Origin: Anodontia alba
Lineage: Eukaryota; Mollusca; Bivalvia; Lucinida; Lucinidae
Length of the DNA stretch: 64,000 nucleotides
Assembly (NCBI GenBank): GCA_964016985.1
Contig: OZ024823.1
Location: 107,186,476-107,250,475, forward strand
Direction of reading: 5' to 3'
Shown: piece after piece, positions 43,681-54,217 of the stretch
Position numbering within the stretch: position 1 is the first letter of the stretch
How the letters are laid out: the number at the start of each line of letters is the position of its first letter
Position numbers and translations under genes: made by a program
The notes under the pieces: generated by a model
What the model was told of the DNA's origin: nothing
What the model saw: the letters and a program-made list of their open reading frames with translations, nothing else
Database searches by the model: none

Positions 43681-45300
43681 GGCATATACACACTGCTATA
43701 AAGTTTCATCACTATTTTCCAATTGGTTATCAAGTTATGGCATACTCAAGATTTGTATATACAAAATAAGCACAAAAAACAATCAAAGAGACATATCTCT
43801 GAAAGAAAGTAACCCAAAGCAATCCTTATTATACACAACACATTGTCCTGACCTAATACTCATTTCTATAAAGTTGCATGAACATATCCCTAAAGGTAAC
43901 TGAGTTATGGCGCATACAAGAATGTTTGAAAAAAATTCAAAGGGGCATAACTTGGAAACTAAGAAAGGGGGAACAATCATTCTTGTGTGCGACACATCAT
44001 CATGACCTAATACATATTCCTATAAAGTTGCATGATATCCCTAATGGTTACTGAGTTATGTCCCGTATAAGAAATCTGGAAAAAATTAATCAAAGGGGCA
44101 TAACTTGGAAACTAAGAAAGGGGGAACAATCATTCTTGTGTGCGACACATCGTCAAGACCTAATACATATTCTTATAAAGTTGCATGAAGATATCCCTAA
44201 TGGTTACTGAGTTATGTCGCGTACAAAAAATCTGGAAAAAATTAATCAAAGGGGCATAACTTGGAAACTAAGAAAGGGGGAACAATCATTCTTGTGTGCA
44301 ACACATCATCATGACCTAATACATATTCTTATAAAGTTGCATGAAGATATCCCTAATGGTTACTGAGTTATGTCGCGTACAAGAAATCTGGAAAAAATTA
44401 ATCAAAGGGGCATAACTTGGAAACTAAGAAAGGGGGAACAATCATTCTTGTGTGCGACACATCGTCATGACCTAATACATATTCTTATAAAGTTGCATGA
44501 AGATATCCCTAATGGTTACTGAGTAATGTCGCGTACAAGAAATCTGGAAAAAATTAATCAAAGGGGCATAACTTGGAAACTAAGAAAGGGGGAACAATCA
44601 TTCTTGTGTGCGACACATCGTCAAGACCTAATACATATTCTTATAAAGTTGCATGAAGATATCCCAAATGGTTACTGAGTTATGTCGCGTACAAGAAATC
44701 TGGAAAAAATTAATCAAAGGGGCATAACTTGGAAACTAAGAAAGGGGGAACAATCATTCTTGTGTGTGACACATCCTCATGACCTAATACATATTCCTAT
44801 AAAGTTGCATGAAGTTATCCCTAACAGTTACTGAGTTATGGCACATACAAGAATGTTTGGAAAAAATTAATCAAAGGGACATAACTTGGAAACTAAGAAA
44901 GGGGGAACAATCATTTTTGTGTGCGACATGTCGTCCTGACCTAACACATATTCCTATAAAATTGCATGAACAGGGGCTGACAAATAAAAAAAAATCCCAC
45001 TTGTCCACTGGGCAAGTAAAATATTTTTTCACTTGCTCTGCTGTCTTAAATCCTCGCATACCAGAAACTTTTGAAAAATTTACTATGTAGATATTTTTTT
45101 CACTTGTCCGACCGGGCGTCAGCGTTGGAAACAGTGACTGCCCGGACCGATTTTTAACTTGTCCTGGGCGTCCGGGCAATGGATTTGTCAGCCCCTGCAT
45201 AAAGATATCCTGAATGGTTACTGAGTTATGGACCGTTGACAGACGGATGCCTGGATTGACAGGCGGACAGCGCCATGCCATATGTCCATTTTTTTTTCAG
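43681..45300 (+). mobile_element. Tandem-array element, family D, right part
   Basis: It begins GGGCATATACACACTGCTAT just outside DIRS copy 1. About eight units of about 160 bp follow (GGGGCATAACTTGGAAACTA, GGGGGAACAATCATTCTTGT), several nearly identical. It ends AGCGCCATGCCATATGTCCA. A CAGGGG-ended insertion sits at 44971-45197. Confidence 0.55.
44971..45197. mobile_element. Short CAGGGG-ended DNA element (MITE)
   Basis: The terminal repeats are CAGGGGCTGACAAAT and ATTTGTCAGCCCCTG. The flanks CATGAA and CATAAA form a 6-bp imperfect duplication of the array sequence. The 227-bp interior has repeated CACTTGTCC and GGGCGTC blocks and no frame of note. Confidence 0.65.
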
Positions 45301-45782
45301 AACGGGCATATAAAAAAAGAAATTAATGCAAAACCCAAATTTTTAAAAATTTTGCATGCTGGGTAATTCAGCATGTTTTTTTGTTGCCTGTGGATTTTTT
45401 TTTAAAATTAACTTTTTCAAAAAAATCTTTCAGGAATACCATCAGTGTCAAACACTTTGGATCCAGATCAGGCTCGACATGTTCTGGTTTCTCATTAGGA
45501 GCACCTCAATGAGATGCTCCTAATGAGTACCCATGACATGCGTTTTCAACTTTTCTTGGAGAAATAAAACAAACTATTTACTGAATACTCCATCTTATCT
45601 TGGGCTATCTGTTACTTGAAGGTAATAAACAGGTTTAGCTCTACCTTGAGTATCCCTATATCCCTATAACAAAGTATCCCAATAGTGCATCCCAATAACA
45701 AAGTATGATTTTGCTACACAAAATTGGTACTAATTCGGCCTGTTAGTTTTGAGGTATCACTTGCCAAGGCTGTCGAACTGCC

Positions 45783-46002
45783 AAGTGTTAAAACAAGAAG
45801 CAAAATTTGTAGCAGATGACAGTCTGTTTTTTTTTTTTTGTTTTTTTTTTTTTTTAATTTTTTTTTCAGACAAAATAGTCTTGATATTTCATGTGAATCA
45901 TCTGCCAATGTTAAAGCAGAGGATTCACATGAAATGTCTACACTGTTTGGAAAAAAAAAAAATCAAAATGTCTGCTGCAGTTGTTACTGGCGCTTTACGG
46001 GT
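45783..46002. mobile_element. Hairpin MITE M3 copy
   Basis: TAGCAGATGACAGTCTG, T-tract, arms GATATTTCATGTGAATCATC and the complement, then GTCTGCTGCAGTTGTTACTG. Confidence 0.5.
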
Positions 46003-46057
46003 TTACACTAACCTTTTTTCTTTCTCAGATATTACAACAATTTTCCAAAGAGTAATC

Positions 46058-46246
46058 CATAGCTCCAGATAAGAAGGGGTATCCAAATCGTATTTTTATT
46101 ATTTCTCCATGAAAATATATGCTGCAGGTACCCATTAGAACTGCCTTGTTGTGGCATATCTAGTGAGTACCAACAACATATGTTTTCATGGAGAAATAAC
46201 AGAAAATGTTATAGTTTGTCTTTTGAAAAAAAAAAGCACTTTATCT
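46058..46246. mobile_element. Hairpin MITE M2 copy
   Basis: CATAGCTCCAGATAAGAAGG to CACTTTATCTGC. DIRS copy 2 begins 68 bp further right. A half copy lies at about 45480-45612. Confidence 0.5.
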
Positions 46247-46917
46247 GCACTTTGGTACCCACATGTTTGTGTGTCTGGAAGTAAGAAAATCATGGATACT
46301 TTTTGACTGAAAAATGAAGTTTTTTAAAAGTAAAACATATTTTAACGAGTAATACTTAACCTATAGATAATGTGCTGCTATTCTATTCTGTTATTCACCC
46401 CCTCCACAGAAAAAACGACCTTTCAGTCGTTATAAAGTCTTAATTCAGAAGGTCCCTTTAACAGTTACCTGTATGACGTAGTTCCTCCCGCTCAAATGAT
46501 CACGTGTCAGTTTCTTTTATGTGTAAAACAATACACAATTAGGAGAAAGGAGCGAGGGAAGGGAGGTGGGACGATAAATACTTATCTATAGGTTAAGTAT
46601 TACTCGTTAAAATATGTTTTACTTTTAAAAAACTTCATTTTAACTTCGTAATACATTTACCTATAGATAATGTGCTAGAATTTGTAGAATAGGAGGGAGG
46701 ATTTCTCCTAATAAGTTAGTCCCAACTTCTGAATTAAGGCTTAATAAAAGGATTTATTATTTATATATATATAATGAGGACATAATTAGTGCTTAAGGCA
46801 ATAATAAGATCCTTTAACCAAGGATAAAGTAATCCAGGGTTAACATATATATATAATAAAGATATAATTAGTACCTCTCTAGTATAGCATCAGGTCTAGG
46901 GGGGCTGTTGACGTTGT

Positions 46918-49860
46918 CTACACATCCATAGCTGATTGCCGTTGGCCCCCCACCACTTTTTGGGCCACTACAATGGGGCCCAAACTTTGGAGATTCTGTG
47001 CTTGTTGAGACATGTCTCTGAGATAGAATTTGGCAAAAGTTGATGAACTATTCCAAACCGCTGCTTGAAGTATATCATTGAGAGGAACTTTGTCGAAGAA
47101 AGCCCAAGAAGAGGAAAGAGCTCTAACTTCATGAGCTTTGATTTTAAGGAAAGAGATATCTCGTTTAGTGAGTTTCCTATAGGCAAGTTTAACAGTGTAA
47201 GATATCCATCTCGAGATAGTATCTTTAGAAATATCCTTATTGCCTTTAATAGGAAGAAAAAGTCTAGTTCTATTTTGGCGATAAGAGCTAGTCATTTTGA
47301 GATAGAATTTCAGAGCCCTAACGGGGCAAAGAAGTCTGTCAGTATGTTCCCATTTACATATTCGAGCAAGACTAGGAACAACAATAGGATCTGGTTTAAC
47401 AGAAGGAAGCTGATTTTTTGCTAAAAAACCAGATTTAAGAATCAAGGAAACTGAACCATCAGATTGATTAAATCTTAAATGTTGTGAATCCATAGCTAGA
47501 GCATGTATTTCACTACACCTTTTAGCAGTGGCAAGAGCTAAGAGAAAGGCTGTCTTAATAGTAACGTGAAATTTAGAAGCCTTATCAAGAGGTTCAAAAG
47601 GTGGTTTTTGTAGACATACTAAAACCCATGATAAGTCCCATTTAGGTGTAAGAGATCTTTGTACTGGTCGTTGAAGTTCAAAGGATCTGATAAGTTCAGA
47701 TAAAACTGGATTAGATCCGATTCTATTACCAGTTTTGAATTTTTAAGTGTTAGAGATCATAGATCTATAACCTTTAATAGTACTAATCTGACATTTCTTT
47801 TCCGAAAAAAGAAAGATTAAGAAATCGGCTATAACTGTAATAGGGGCCGAGATCGGATTAACCTTTTTTGTATGACACCAATTAGAGAAGATGGTCCATT
47901 TTGCATCGTAGACTTTTTGTGTAGATGCTCTTCTTGATCTGGAGACAAAATCTGCAACGTTTTGTGAAAATTTCTTATCTCTGATTGATTGTTTGATAAC
48001 TCCCAAGCGTGAGGGTCGAGAATTGGGAGGTTTTGATGTACAAATCTTCCTTTGGATTGAGTCAGTAGTCTTGGAATTAGTGGCAGACGAATCGGAGCTG
48101 ACACTAATAGAAGAAGAAGTTCTGAGAACCACTGTTGCTGTGGCCAGAACGGAGCTATGAGAACTATTCTGCACTGATGTTGTCGGATTTTCTCTAGAAC
48201 AGCAGGTATCAGAATAAAAGGAGGAAAAGCATATGCATGAAGATGATTCCAGTCCATGGACAGGGCATCTATCGCTAGTGCTTTGTAGTCTTGTACTGTA
48301 GAGACATATAATGGGAGTCTGTGGTTGAATCTTGTCGCAAACAGATCCACATTTGGGAAGTTGAGCATCTGGAATACTGAATTCGCAACTGTTTGATCCA
48401 GAGACCATTCTGTCTTGATAGGTTTGTCTAGTCTTGAGAGGCGGTCTGCAAGAATGTTGAATTTGCCTGGGATGTGACGTACTCTGATAACTATGTCTTG
48501 TTCCAGGCACCAATTGAGTATTTTCCAAACTTCTACGCAAAGATTGGGGGAATGAGTGCCACCCTGTTTGTTGATATATGAGACCACCGTTGTGTTGTCT
48601 GTGGATATCATGATGCAAGAATGGTGAATAAATGTTTTGGCTTGTTTCAGTGCTAATCGTATGGCCATCATTTCTAACATATTGATATGGAGCTGGGATT
48701 GGTTTTCTGTCCAGCGACCATGAAAGGACAGTGTTGTCGGCTCTAAATGAGCTCCCCATCCGTAATGACTGGCATCCGTATAAAGGAAGAATTTGGGGTC
48801 TGGAGGATGGATTGAAGTCCCTGTCTCGAATCGAATGGGGTTTATCCACCATTGTAAGTGAGATCGAATCATGCCGTTTATCGAGATCGGGTGATCGAGA
48901 GGAAAAATATGAGGTTTCCAGACTGACAGCAGGCACATCTGAAGAGGACGTAAGTGCAGTCTGCCCAGGAGAACAAGGTCTGCTGCAGCACTGAGTTTGC
49001 CCAAAAGAGAAAGGAAAGTTCGTGCCGATACACGTTTTGCTGACATTATTTTCTTGATTGTTAGAATTAGGTTCTGTACACGATCTGCTGGAACCCTGAC
49101 TAAATTTTGTTGCGTCAGAAATTCCATACGTATGAAGGTGAATTTCTGAGCAGGAAAGAGGTCTGACTTCTTGAGATTTGGCAGAAAACCTAGGCTTTGA
49201 ATAGTTTGAATGCAAATCTTTGTCTGAGTAATCAGACGGTTGTGAATCAGATTTTTTATCAGCCAATCGTCCAGGTATGGAAAAACTGATATGGCACGTT
49301 GGCGTAGAAAAGCTGCAATAACGTCCATCAGTTTCGAGAAAATTAACGGACTTAGGGACATTCCGAACGGTAGGGCCGAAAAGTGATATACTTGATCTTC
49401 GTGTACGAAACGAAGATACTTCCTGGATTGACGATGTATCGGCACATGTAGATATGCATCTGTTAAATCTATGGAGACAGCCCAATCGTTGAGTCTCATC
49501 GCTTGTCTTACCGATTTGACTGTCTCCATTTTGAATGCTTGTTTCTCTATGTAACGGTTTAATAAAGACAGGTCTAATATTAATCGAAACTTTCCATTCT
49601 TTTTTGGCACAAGGAATATCCGGGAATAAAAGCCGGGAGTTTCCGGATTCTGTACCCTTTCCACTGCCCGTTTGTTGAGAAGATTTTCGATCTCTTCTCT
49701 GAGAAACGGGGAGGAGGATTGACTCATTTTGATCGGAACAGATGACAAAGGAGGAATTTTGATGAATGGTATCCTGAATCCGTTTCGTACGATAGAGAGG
49801 ACCCATTTGTTGTCTGTTATTTCCTCCCATTTTTCCGCAAAATGGGCCAATCGTCCTCAC
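46918..49860 (-). pseudogene. DIRS tyrosine recombinase frame, copy 2, with a stop
   Basis: This is the counterpart of 38091-41033. A single A-to-T difference on the plus strand (47744 versus 38917) turns a Leu codon (TTA) into TAA at 47743-47745. The stop lies in the N-terminal part of the recombinase domain, before the catalytic Arg. The remaining frame down to 46918, with the HEVRALSSSW and FYLRDM motifs, is intact but could not be made as part of the full enzyme. Confidence 0.75.
47829..49856 (-). CDS. DIRS RT - RNase H - methyltransferase frame, copy 2
   Basis: This frame is open without interruption from just after TGA 49857-49859 to 47829. Unlike copy 1 it keeps the N-terminal extension (GRLAHFAEKWEEITDNKW) before the RT core. 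The RT YLDD box, the RNase H Asp-Glu-Asp residues and the methyltransferase motifs match copy 1. The first ATG is at 49727-49725. The TGA just upstream is shared with copy 1. Beyond it the same frame stays open (PPFPLPALPLADIPV) back into the Gag 3' end. Confidence 0.72.
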   Translation of the reverse strand, partial: GRLAHFAEKWEEITDNKWVLSIVRNGFRIPFIKIPPLSSVPIKMSQSSSPFLREEIENLLNKRAVERVQNPETPGFYSRIFLVPKKNGKFRLILDLSLLNRYIEKQAFKMETVKSVRQAMRLNDWAVSIDLTDAYLHVPIHRQSRKYLRFVHEDQVYHFSALPFGMSLSPLIFSKLMDVIAAFLRQRAISVFPYLDDWLIKNLIHNRLITQTKICIQTIQSLGFLPNLKKSDLFPAQKFTFIRMEFLTQQNLVRVPADRVQNLILTIKKIMSAKRVSARTFLSLLGKLSAAADLVLLGRLHLRPLQMCLLSVWKPHIFPLDHPISINGMIRSHLQWWINPIRFETGTSIHPPDPKFFLYTDASHYGWGAHLEPTTLSFHGRWTENQSQLHINMLEMMAIRLALKQAKTFIHHSCIMISTDNTTVVSYINKQGGTHSPNLCVEVWKILNWCLEQDIVIRVRHIPGKFNILADRLSRLDKPIKTEWSLDQTVANSVFQMLNFPNVDLFATRFNHRLPLYVSTVQDYKALAIDALSMDWNHLHAYAFPPFILIPAVLEKIRQHQCRIVLIAPFWPQQQWFSELLLLLVSAPIRLPLIPRLLTQSKGRFVHQNLPILDPHAWELSNNQSEIRNFHKTLQILSPDQEEHLHKKSTMQNGPSSLIGVIQKRLIRSRPLLQL

Positions 49861-49908
49861 ACTGGAATGTCCGCGAGCGGAAGAGCAGGCAGTGGAAAGG
49901 GCGGGCCT

Positions 49909-52112
49909 TCATAATCTTGCGGAGGAAGAGGCAGGTTTAGAGGAGGGGAACTGACGGATGTTACCAGTCCTCTTGATATTATCTTTCTTAATGTGAGAAG
50001 ATGAGCTTTGAGAAATATTTTTGGACCTATACGACTGCGTAGGTTTAGGTCTGGATGTTGTTTGTTTAGCAGGATATTTAGGTATCTTGAAAGCTCTGCT
50101 CTGCGAAGGAGGCTTATAAGAATGAGATTGTGACTGAATGGATGTAGAAGCTAGAAACCTTTGCTGTTGAGCTTCGAAGTTTGATTTAGCTATTTCTTTT
50201 ATCCTGCCGTCAAATAAGGACTTTGAGTTAATAGGAGCGTTCCTTAACTCGTATGTGGAATTGTCGAGTAGTAGTTTAGACGAAGCTAGGGCTGCGTCCC
50301 TCCTAGCTGGGAATAATTCAGTAGTTAAAAGTGTAGACATGGCAGTAGCATGTTTAATCGATTTGGCTACGGCCTCCAGAAGTCTGGAAAGGGCCGCAAC
50401 CGACATCGATTCCTGTTGTAATGAAAGGAAGGCAGCTGAAGAAAATAGATCAGCATGAGAATTAATAGCGACTAGTCTTCTAGCCTTCCTTTCCCATGCT
50501 TCTAGATTCTTGAGCGGAATAGAAGCTCTTCCTTTATTAGAAATGTCTAGGAGCGACGCATCCGCTTCTAATTGAGGGATATTATCAGTTGGCAAATATT
50601 GGTTTTGGCTCTTGTAGAATTTAGTCGGAGCAAGAGCCGAAACCAAGCTTTGCGGGCAAATCCAATCTCTTGAAAATTTGTCCGATTCTAGTCTATTTTG
50701 AATATATTTTGTTGTATTTTGTACTAATTTGGATTGTGGGAGGACAAGTAATGGAGTGGAACGAGACTCCATTAATTGTTCGATCCCAGAGAGAGGTTTT
50801 AATGGAGCTTGATCCTGCTGAGTTTTGGGGCATAACTCAGGAGGAAGAAGCCGGAAGACCTTGTTAATCGCACGATCAAATGACCAGACTTCGGATTCAG
50901 TTTCCGAATCTGACTCCTTATTCTGTTGAGTGAGATTCGGCTGAATCTGATCGTAATTAATAGGTTGATTAGTGATTTGACTAAAATTAGTCTCCTCAGG
51001 TTGTATTGGAGTTGGCGTTTGAACAACCTGGGGAGATTTATGAGCCCTTGTATATCTACCAATGTCAAGTTGAGATTGGGAGGAATTTGATGAAGAAGAA
51101 GGCGTCATCGATCGTCTTCTTCTCTTTTTATGAGAGTGCTTAGATCTCTTTGAATTTTTCTTTCGCCGAGAAGAACTCAAAGAGTCTGATCTGGAAGTAG
51201 AGATAGAAGAAGAGGACGATCGATGTCTTCTTCTCTTTTTAGATTTATGCTCTCTTTTTGACTGATCCTTTCTTGAAGGTCTGGAGATAGATAAATCATT
51301 TGAATTTGGAGGCTCAATCATTACACTCGGATCTGAGACCTGCGAAAAATCAGGTTCGAGTGGAATAATCTGTCTAGAGGAAGAAGCTGGATTAGGAAGT
51401 TCTAGTCTATTAGAACGTTCGTAACCAGGAATAAAGACATTGGATAGTCTGTGGACACTACCCTGTGAAATATGGCTACTTATGGACGGAGCGTAGCTTT
51501 GTACAGGCACATTTATAGGAATATAACCAGGCGGAATTTGTGTTTGTAGGTCATACGCGAATGACTGTAAACCCATGCCTGGTTGACTGGAGCCTAGTTG
51601 ACTGGTGCCTGGTTGACTGGTGACTGGTTGACTGGTGACTGGTTGACTGGTGACTGGTTGACTGGCGACTGGATGACCGGTGACTGGATGAACGGAGATA
51701 AGTTGCCCAGTGACTGGATGACTGGTGACTGGTTGACTGGTGACTGGTGACTGGTGACTGGTGGGCTTAGTGCCTAGTCAGACTCTAAGTCCGCCAGGCT
51801 GCCACCTTGATGGGTCCTGCCCCGAGCAGTAAAGCTATGAGGGGCGGTGCTCCCATCAACTGTCCCGTTGTCAGACATGTCTGACTGGGACTTCTTGGAT
51901 TTCTTTGATTTCTTCTGTTTTCTCTTCTGCATCATAACTGATTTTCTAGTAGCATGAAGGCGTCTTCTTTCTGCTAGGTTCCAAACTTTTTCTGTCCAGG
52001 AACTACAAATATAACACGGAGAGATACGTGTGCAAGAATTACAAGTTAGACAAGATAAATGTGTATCCCATTTAGCTTTTAAATGGCCACAGTTGCCGCG
52101 GGCGAAATGCAT
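49909..52112 (-). pseudogene. DIRS Gag-like frame, copy 2, broken
   Basis: This has the same architecture as the Gag of copy 1. Two breaks are visible. An in-frame TAG lies at 51774-51776, where copy 1 has an Arg codon. The QPVTS-coding minisatellite has lost 22 bp and gained 15 bp, a net -7 bp that shifts the frame. The downstream part is open again from about 51576 to the stop at 49909. The N-terminal Cys/His head (51777-52112) and the RS-rich tract are both preserved. Confidence 0.75.
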
Positions 52113-52540
52113 CGACTGACGCGGAAACAAAGGAAGAAATTTAACATTGAGAAAACAAGAAATCTAAGATCGATATTTCGAAAATAAGTACATAGATAGT
52201 AGAAGGAGTGAATATAGAACCAGAGAAAGTCAAGGATATAAAAATTTTAACCGTGTAGAATAATTTTTAATCCATTTTTTCTAACACAGAATAATAATCC
52301 TTGAACATTCAAAGTCCACAGAAAAGAAACTGACACGTGATCATTTGAGCGGGAGGAACTACGTCATACAGGTAACTGTTAAAGGGACCTTCTGAATTAA
52401 GACTTTATAACGACTGAAAGGTCGTTTTTTCTGTGGAGGGGGTGAATAACAGAATAGAATAGCAGCACATTATCTATAGGTTAATGTATTATGAAGTTAA
52501 AAAGCATCTTATTCACAGCAACATACAAATGCATTTGTTT

Positions 52541-52807
52541 GTTTGTGTTGAGTTTTTACGGCCCAGTCAACCCAATGAGGTCATGTTGAGCGCGGTCAGT
52601 TTACCTAACCACACGTTTACTGGGCAGGCTTAGTCCTCTAAGGGTTAACTAGTATTGTGCACATTCTTTCGCCAGAAACTGACAACTGCCCTTCTTGAAT
52701 CAGTGGAAGGGACAGAATGACCGTAGAAAATATTTCATGATCAATCTCCACAAAAGAATGTTGCCGACCTCGGCGGGGGTTGAACCCCCGACCTCCTGGT
52801 CTCCAGT
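52541..52807 (-). mobile_element. 5'-truncated SINE S1 next to DIRS copy 2
   Basis: The body and tail are present, but the copy stops inside the tRNA-like head (after CTCCAGT). CATTTGTTT repeats on both flanks, consistent with a truncated retroposition event. Confidence 0.65.
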
Positions 52808-53343
52808 CATTTGTTTACTCTTAACCCATTGTAGTCCGGAGACCCCTAAAAGTTAAATGGCAAACAGTGCAGACCCAGATCATATGCTGCAGAATGCAGC
52901 ATCTGATCTGGGTCTTCACTATTTGCAAATAGTTTAGCCATTTTTCTCCAGGAATATCTAAATCACATAGCCTGAACTACCTAAACTTGAAATTGGACTC
53001 TTCCAATATATAGTGTGGGTGAGTTAATTCATTCTACAATGGGTTATGGTAACATATGCTGTGTATACTTATTAAAGTATATCACTGAGGAACTTCTAAT
53101 TAGAATGTTTTCATGACGAAACAAAAAAAAATTATCCAAAAATTATCACTAAAAATACCCTTCCTTACAAGTCCTCTGCTCATCAAATATTGCCCTTTTT
53201 ATGGATGGATATATGTAAACAAAAGCTTATGGTTTACTTATATCACACCATAAAATGGGTAATATTTAGTTTGCACTACTCAATAAGCAACAAAATAATT
53301 ACTACCTCAAGACTTGTTAAGGAGTATTTGATGATAATTCTGG

Positions 53344-53458
53344 GAAATTTTCTCAATTTCTTTATAAAAACATATGTTGTGGGTACTCATTAGAAGTGCC
53401 TCTCTGAGGCACTTCTAATGAGTATCCACAACATGTTTTTATGAAGAAACAAGAAAAC
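53344..53458. mobile_element. Hairpin MITE M2 inner hairpin
   Basis: Near-perfect hairpin around GTGGGTACTCATTAGAAGTG and AGAGGCACTTCTAATGAG; outer ends missing. It lies just downstream of the first coding exon's donor in gene orientation. Confidence 0.5.
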
Positions 53459-53497
53459 TTATCACCAAGTACTCCTCTTTAATAAGCCCTCTAATAC

Positions 53498-53657
53498 CTT
53501 TAGGTTGCCCAAATGAAAGACTGTCCTCTCTATAACCTCTTTTGTGTAGTTTGGAAAAATACATATAAGATGGTTCACAACTTCAGTTTGTGCTGGTGTC
53601 AACATCTTACCACTCATAGTCACACTAGTAAGCTACCCAGCTTTGGCTACTACAAAC
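53498..53657 (-). CDS. RNF216: RNF216-like gene, first coding exon (ATG at 53617)
   Basis: This is the start of the host gene. An acceptor-like CTCTTGTAG precedes 53657. The exon then holds about 40 nt of 5' UTR, an ATG at 53617-53615, 40 codons, and a GTATTA donor at 53497. An in-frame TAG lies 15 nt upstream of the ATG, which supports this start. The peptide opens MSGKMLTPAQ and contains an IFPNYTKEVIERTVF segment. That segment resembles the FPDV-type helical (CUE-like) segment found again in the exon at 6997-7167. The exon ends in phase 0, matching the next exon at 35945. RNF216/TRIAD3 is an RBR-type E3 ubiquitin ligase. The family name rests on the downstream exons, because this N-terminal exon alone would not identify the protein. 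Upstream non-coding exons were not located. Confidence 0.6.
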
Positions 53658-54217
53658 CTACAAGAGAAGACCAAAATGGTTATTGAGAAAGGCAGCACAA
53701 TTGTGCTAAAGTATTCAAAGAGATAGGTCTGAGTAAACCCAGATCAGACCCACAAAATGTAGTCTGGTCAGCATTTTTGCCACTTTGCGGCATCTGATCT
53801 TGGTCTGCACTGTTTGCTCAGGCCTGTATCTCCAAATTCATCTAAAAAGTAATATGACATGTCGCTGGTAGCTAGACATGTGTCCCCTAAAATTAAATTC
53901 CAAGAGAAAACACTGCTTAGCATCATGTATTCTACAGATTCAGACGACCTTGTTTATTTTCCACCCAACAGATTTGTTTTTACTTATTTTAGACTTTTTG
54001 ACTCTCAAGGTAAAAAAAAAGTTTGTTGATGTAAGATTCGGTCTGCTAGGAATATTTTGAACATGGACAAATACTCTGATGGTTGTAAAAAAGGCATGCC
54101 AACTTCCTACTTTTTGCCTGAAAAAAAGAAGAAAAAAAATCCTGCACTTAAAAGAAATCCTACATATTTCTACTTTTCTGCTACTTTTGCATGAAGAGTC
54201 GCTTGAAAGCCTGAAAA
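53658..54217. other. Upstream of the first coding exon
   Basis: An M4 inner hairpin lies at about 53735-53830. The rest is AT-rich and shows no core promoter. The 5' UTR exon(s) were not found. Confidence 0.35.

Larger units (their letters stand above)
46314..52500 (-). mobile_element. DIRS-type retrotransposon, copy 2
   Basis: This element is nearly identical to copy 1 along its length (offset +8827 in the 3' two-thirds, +8820 in the Gag head), in the same orientation and 2.6 kb away. Its flanks differ: GACTGAAAA on the left and AAGCATCTTATTC on the right, compared with TTTTTTTAAAA and GGGCATATAC for copy 1. It is therefore an independent insertion rather than a tandem duplication. The RT frame is longer than in copy 1, but Gag has a nonsense codon plus a frameshift, and the recombinase has a stop. 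The left side sits against a hairpin MITE, and a SINE follows closely on the right. Confidence 0.83.
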
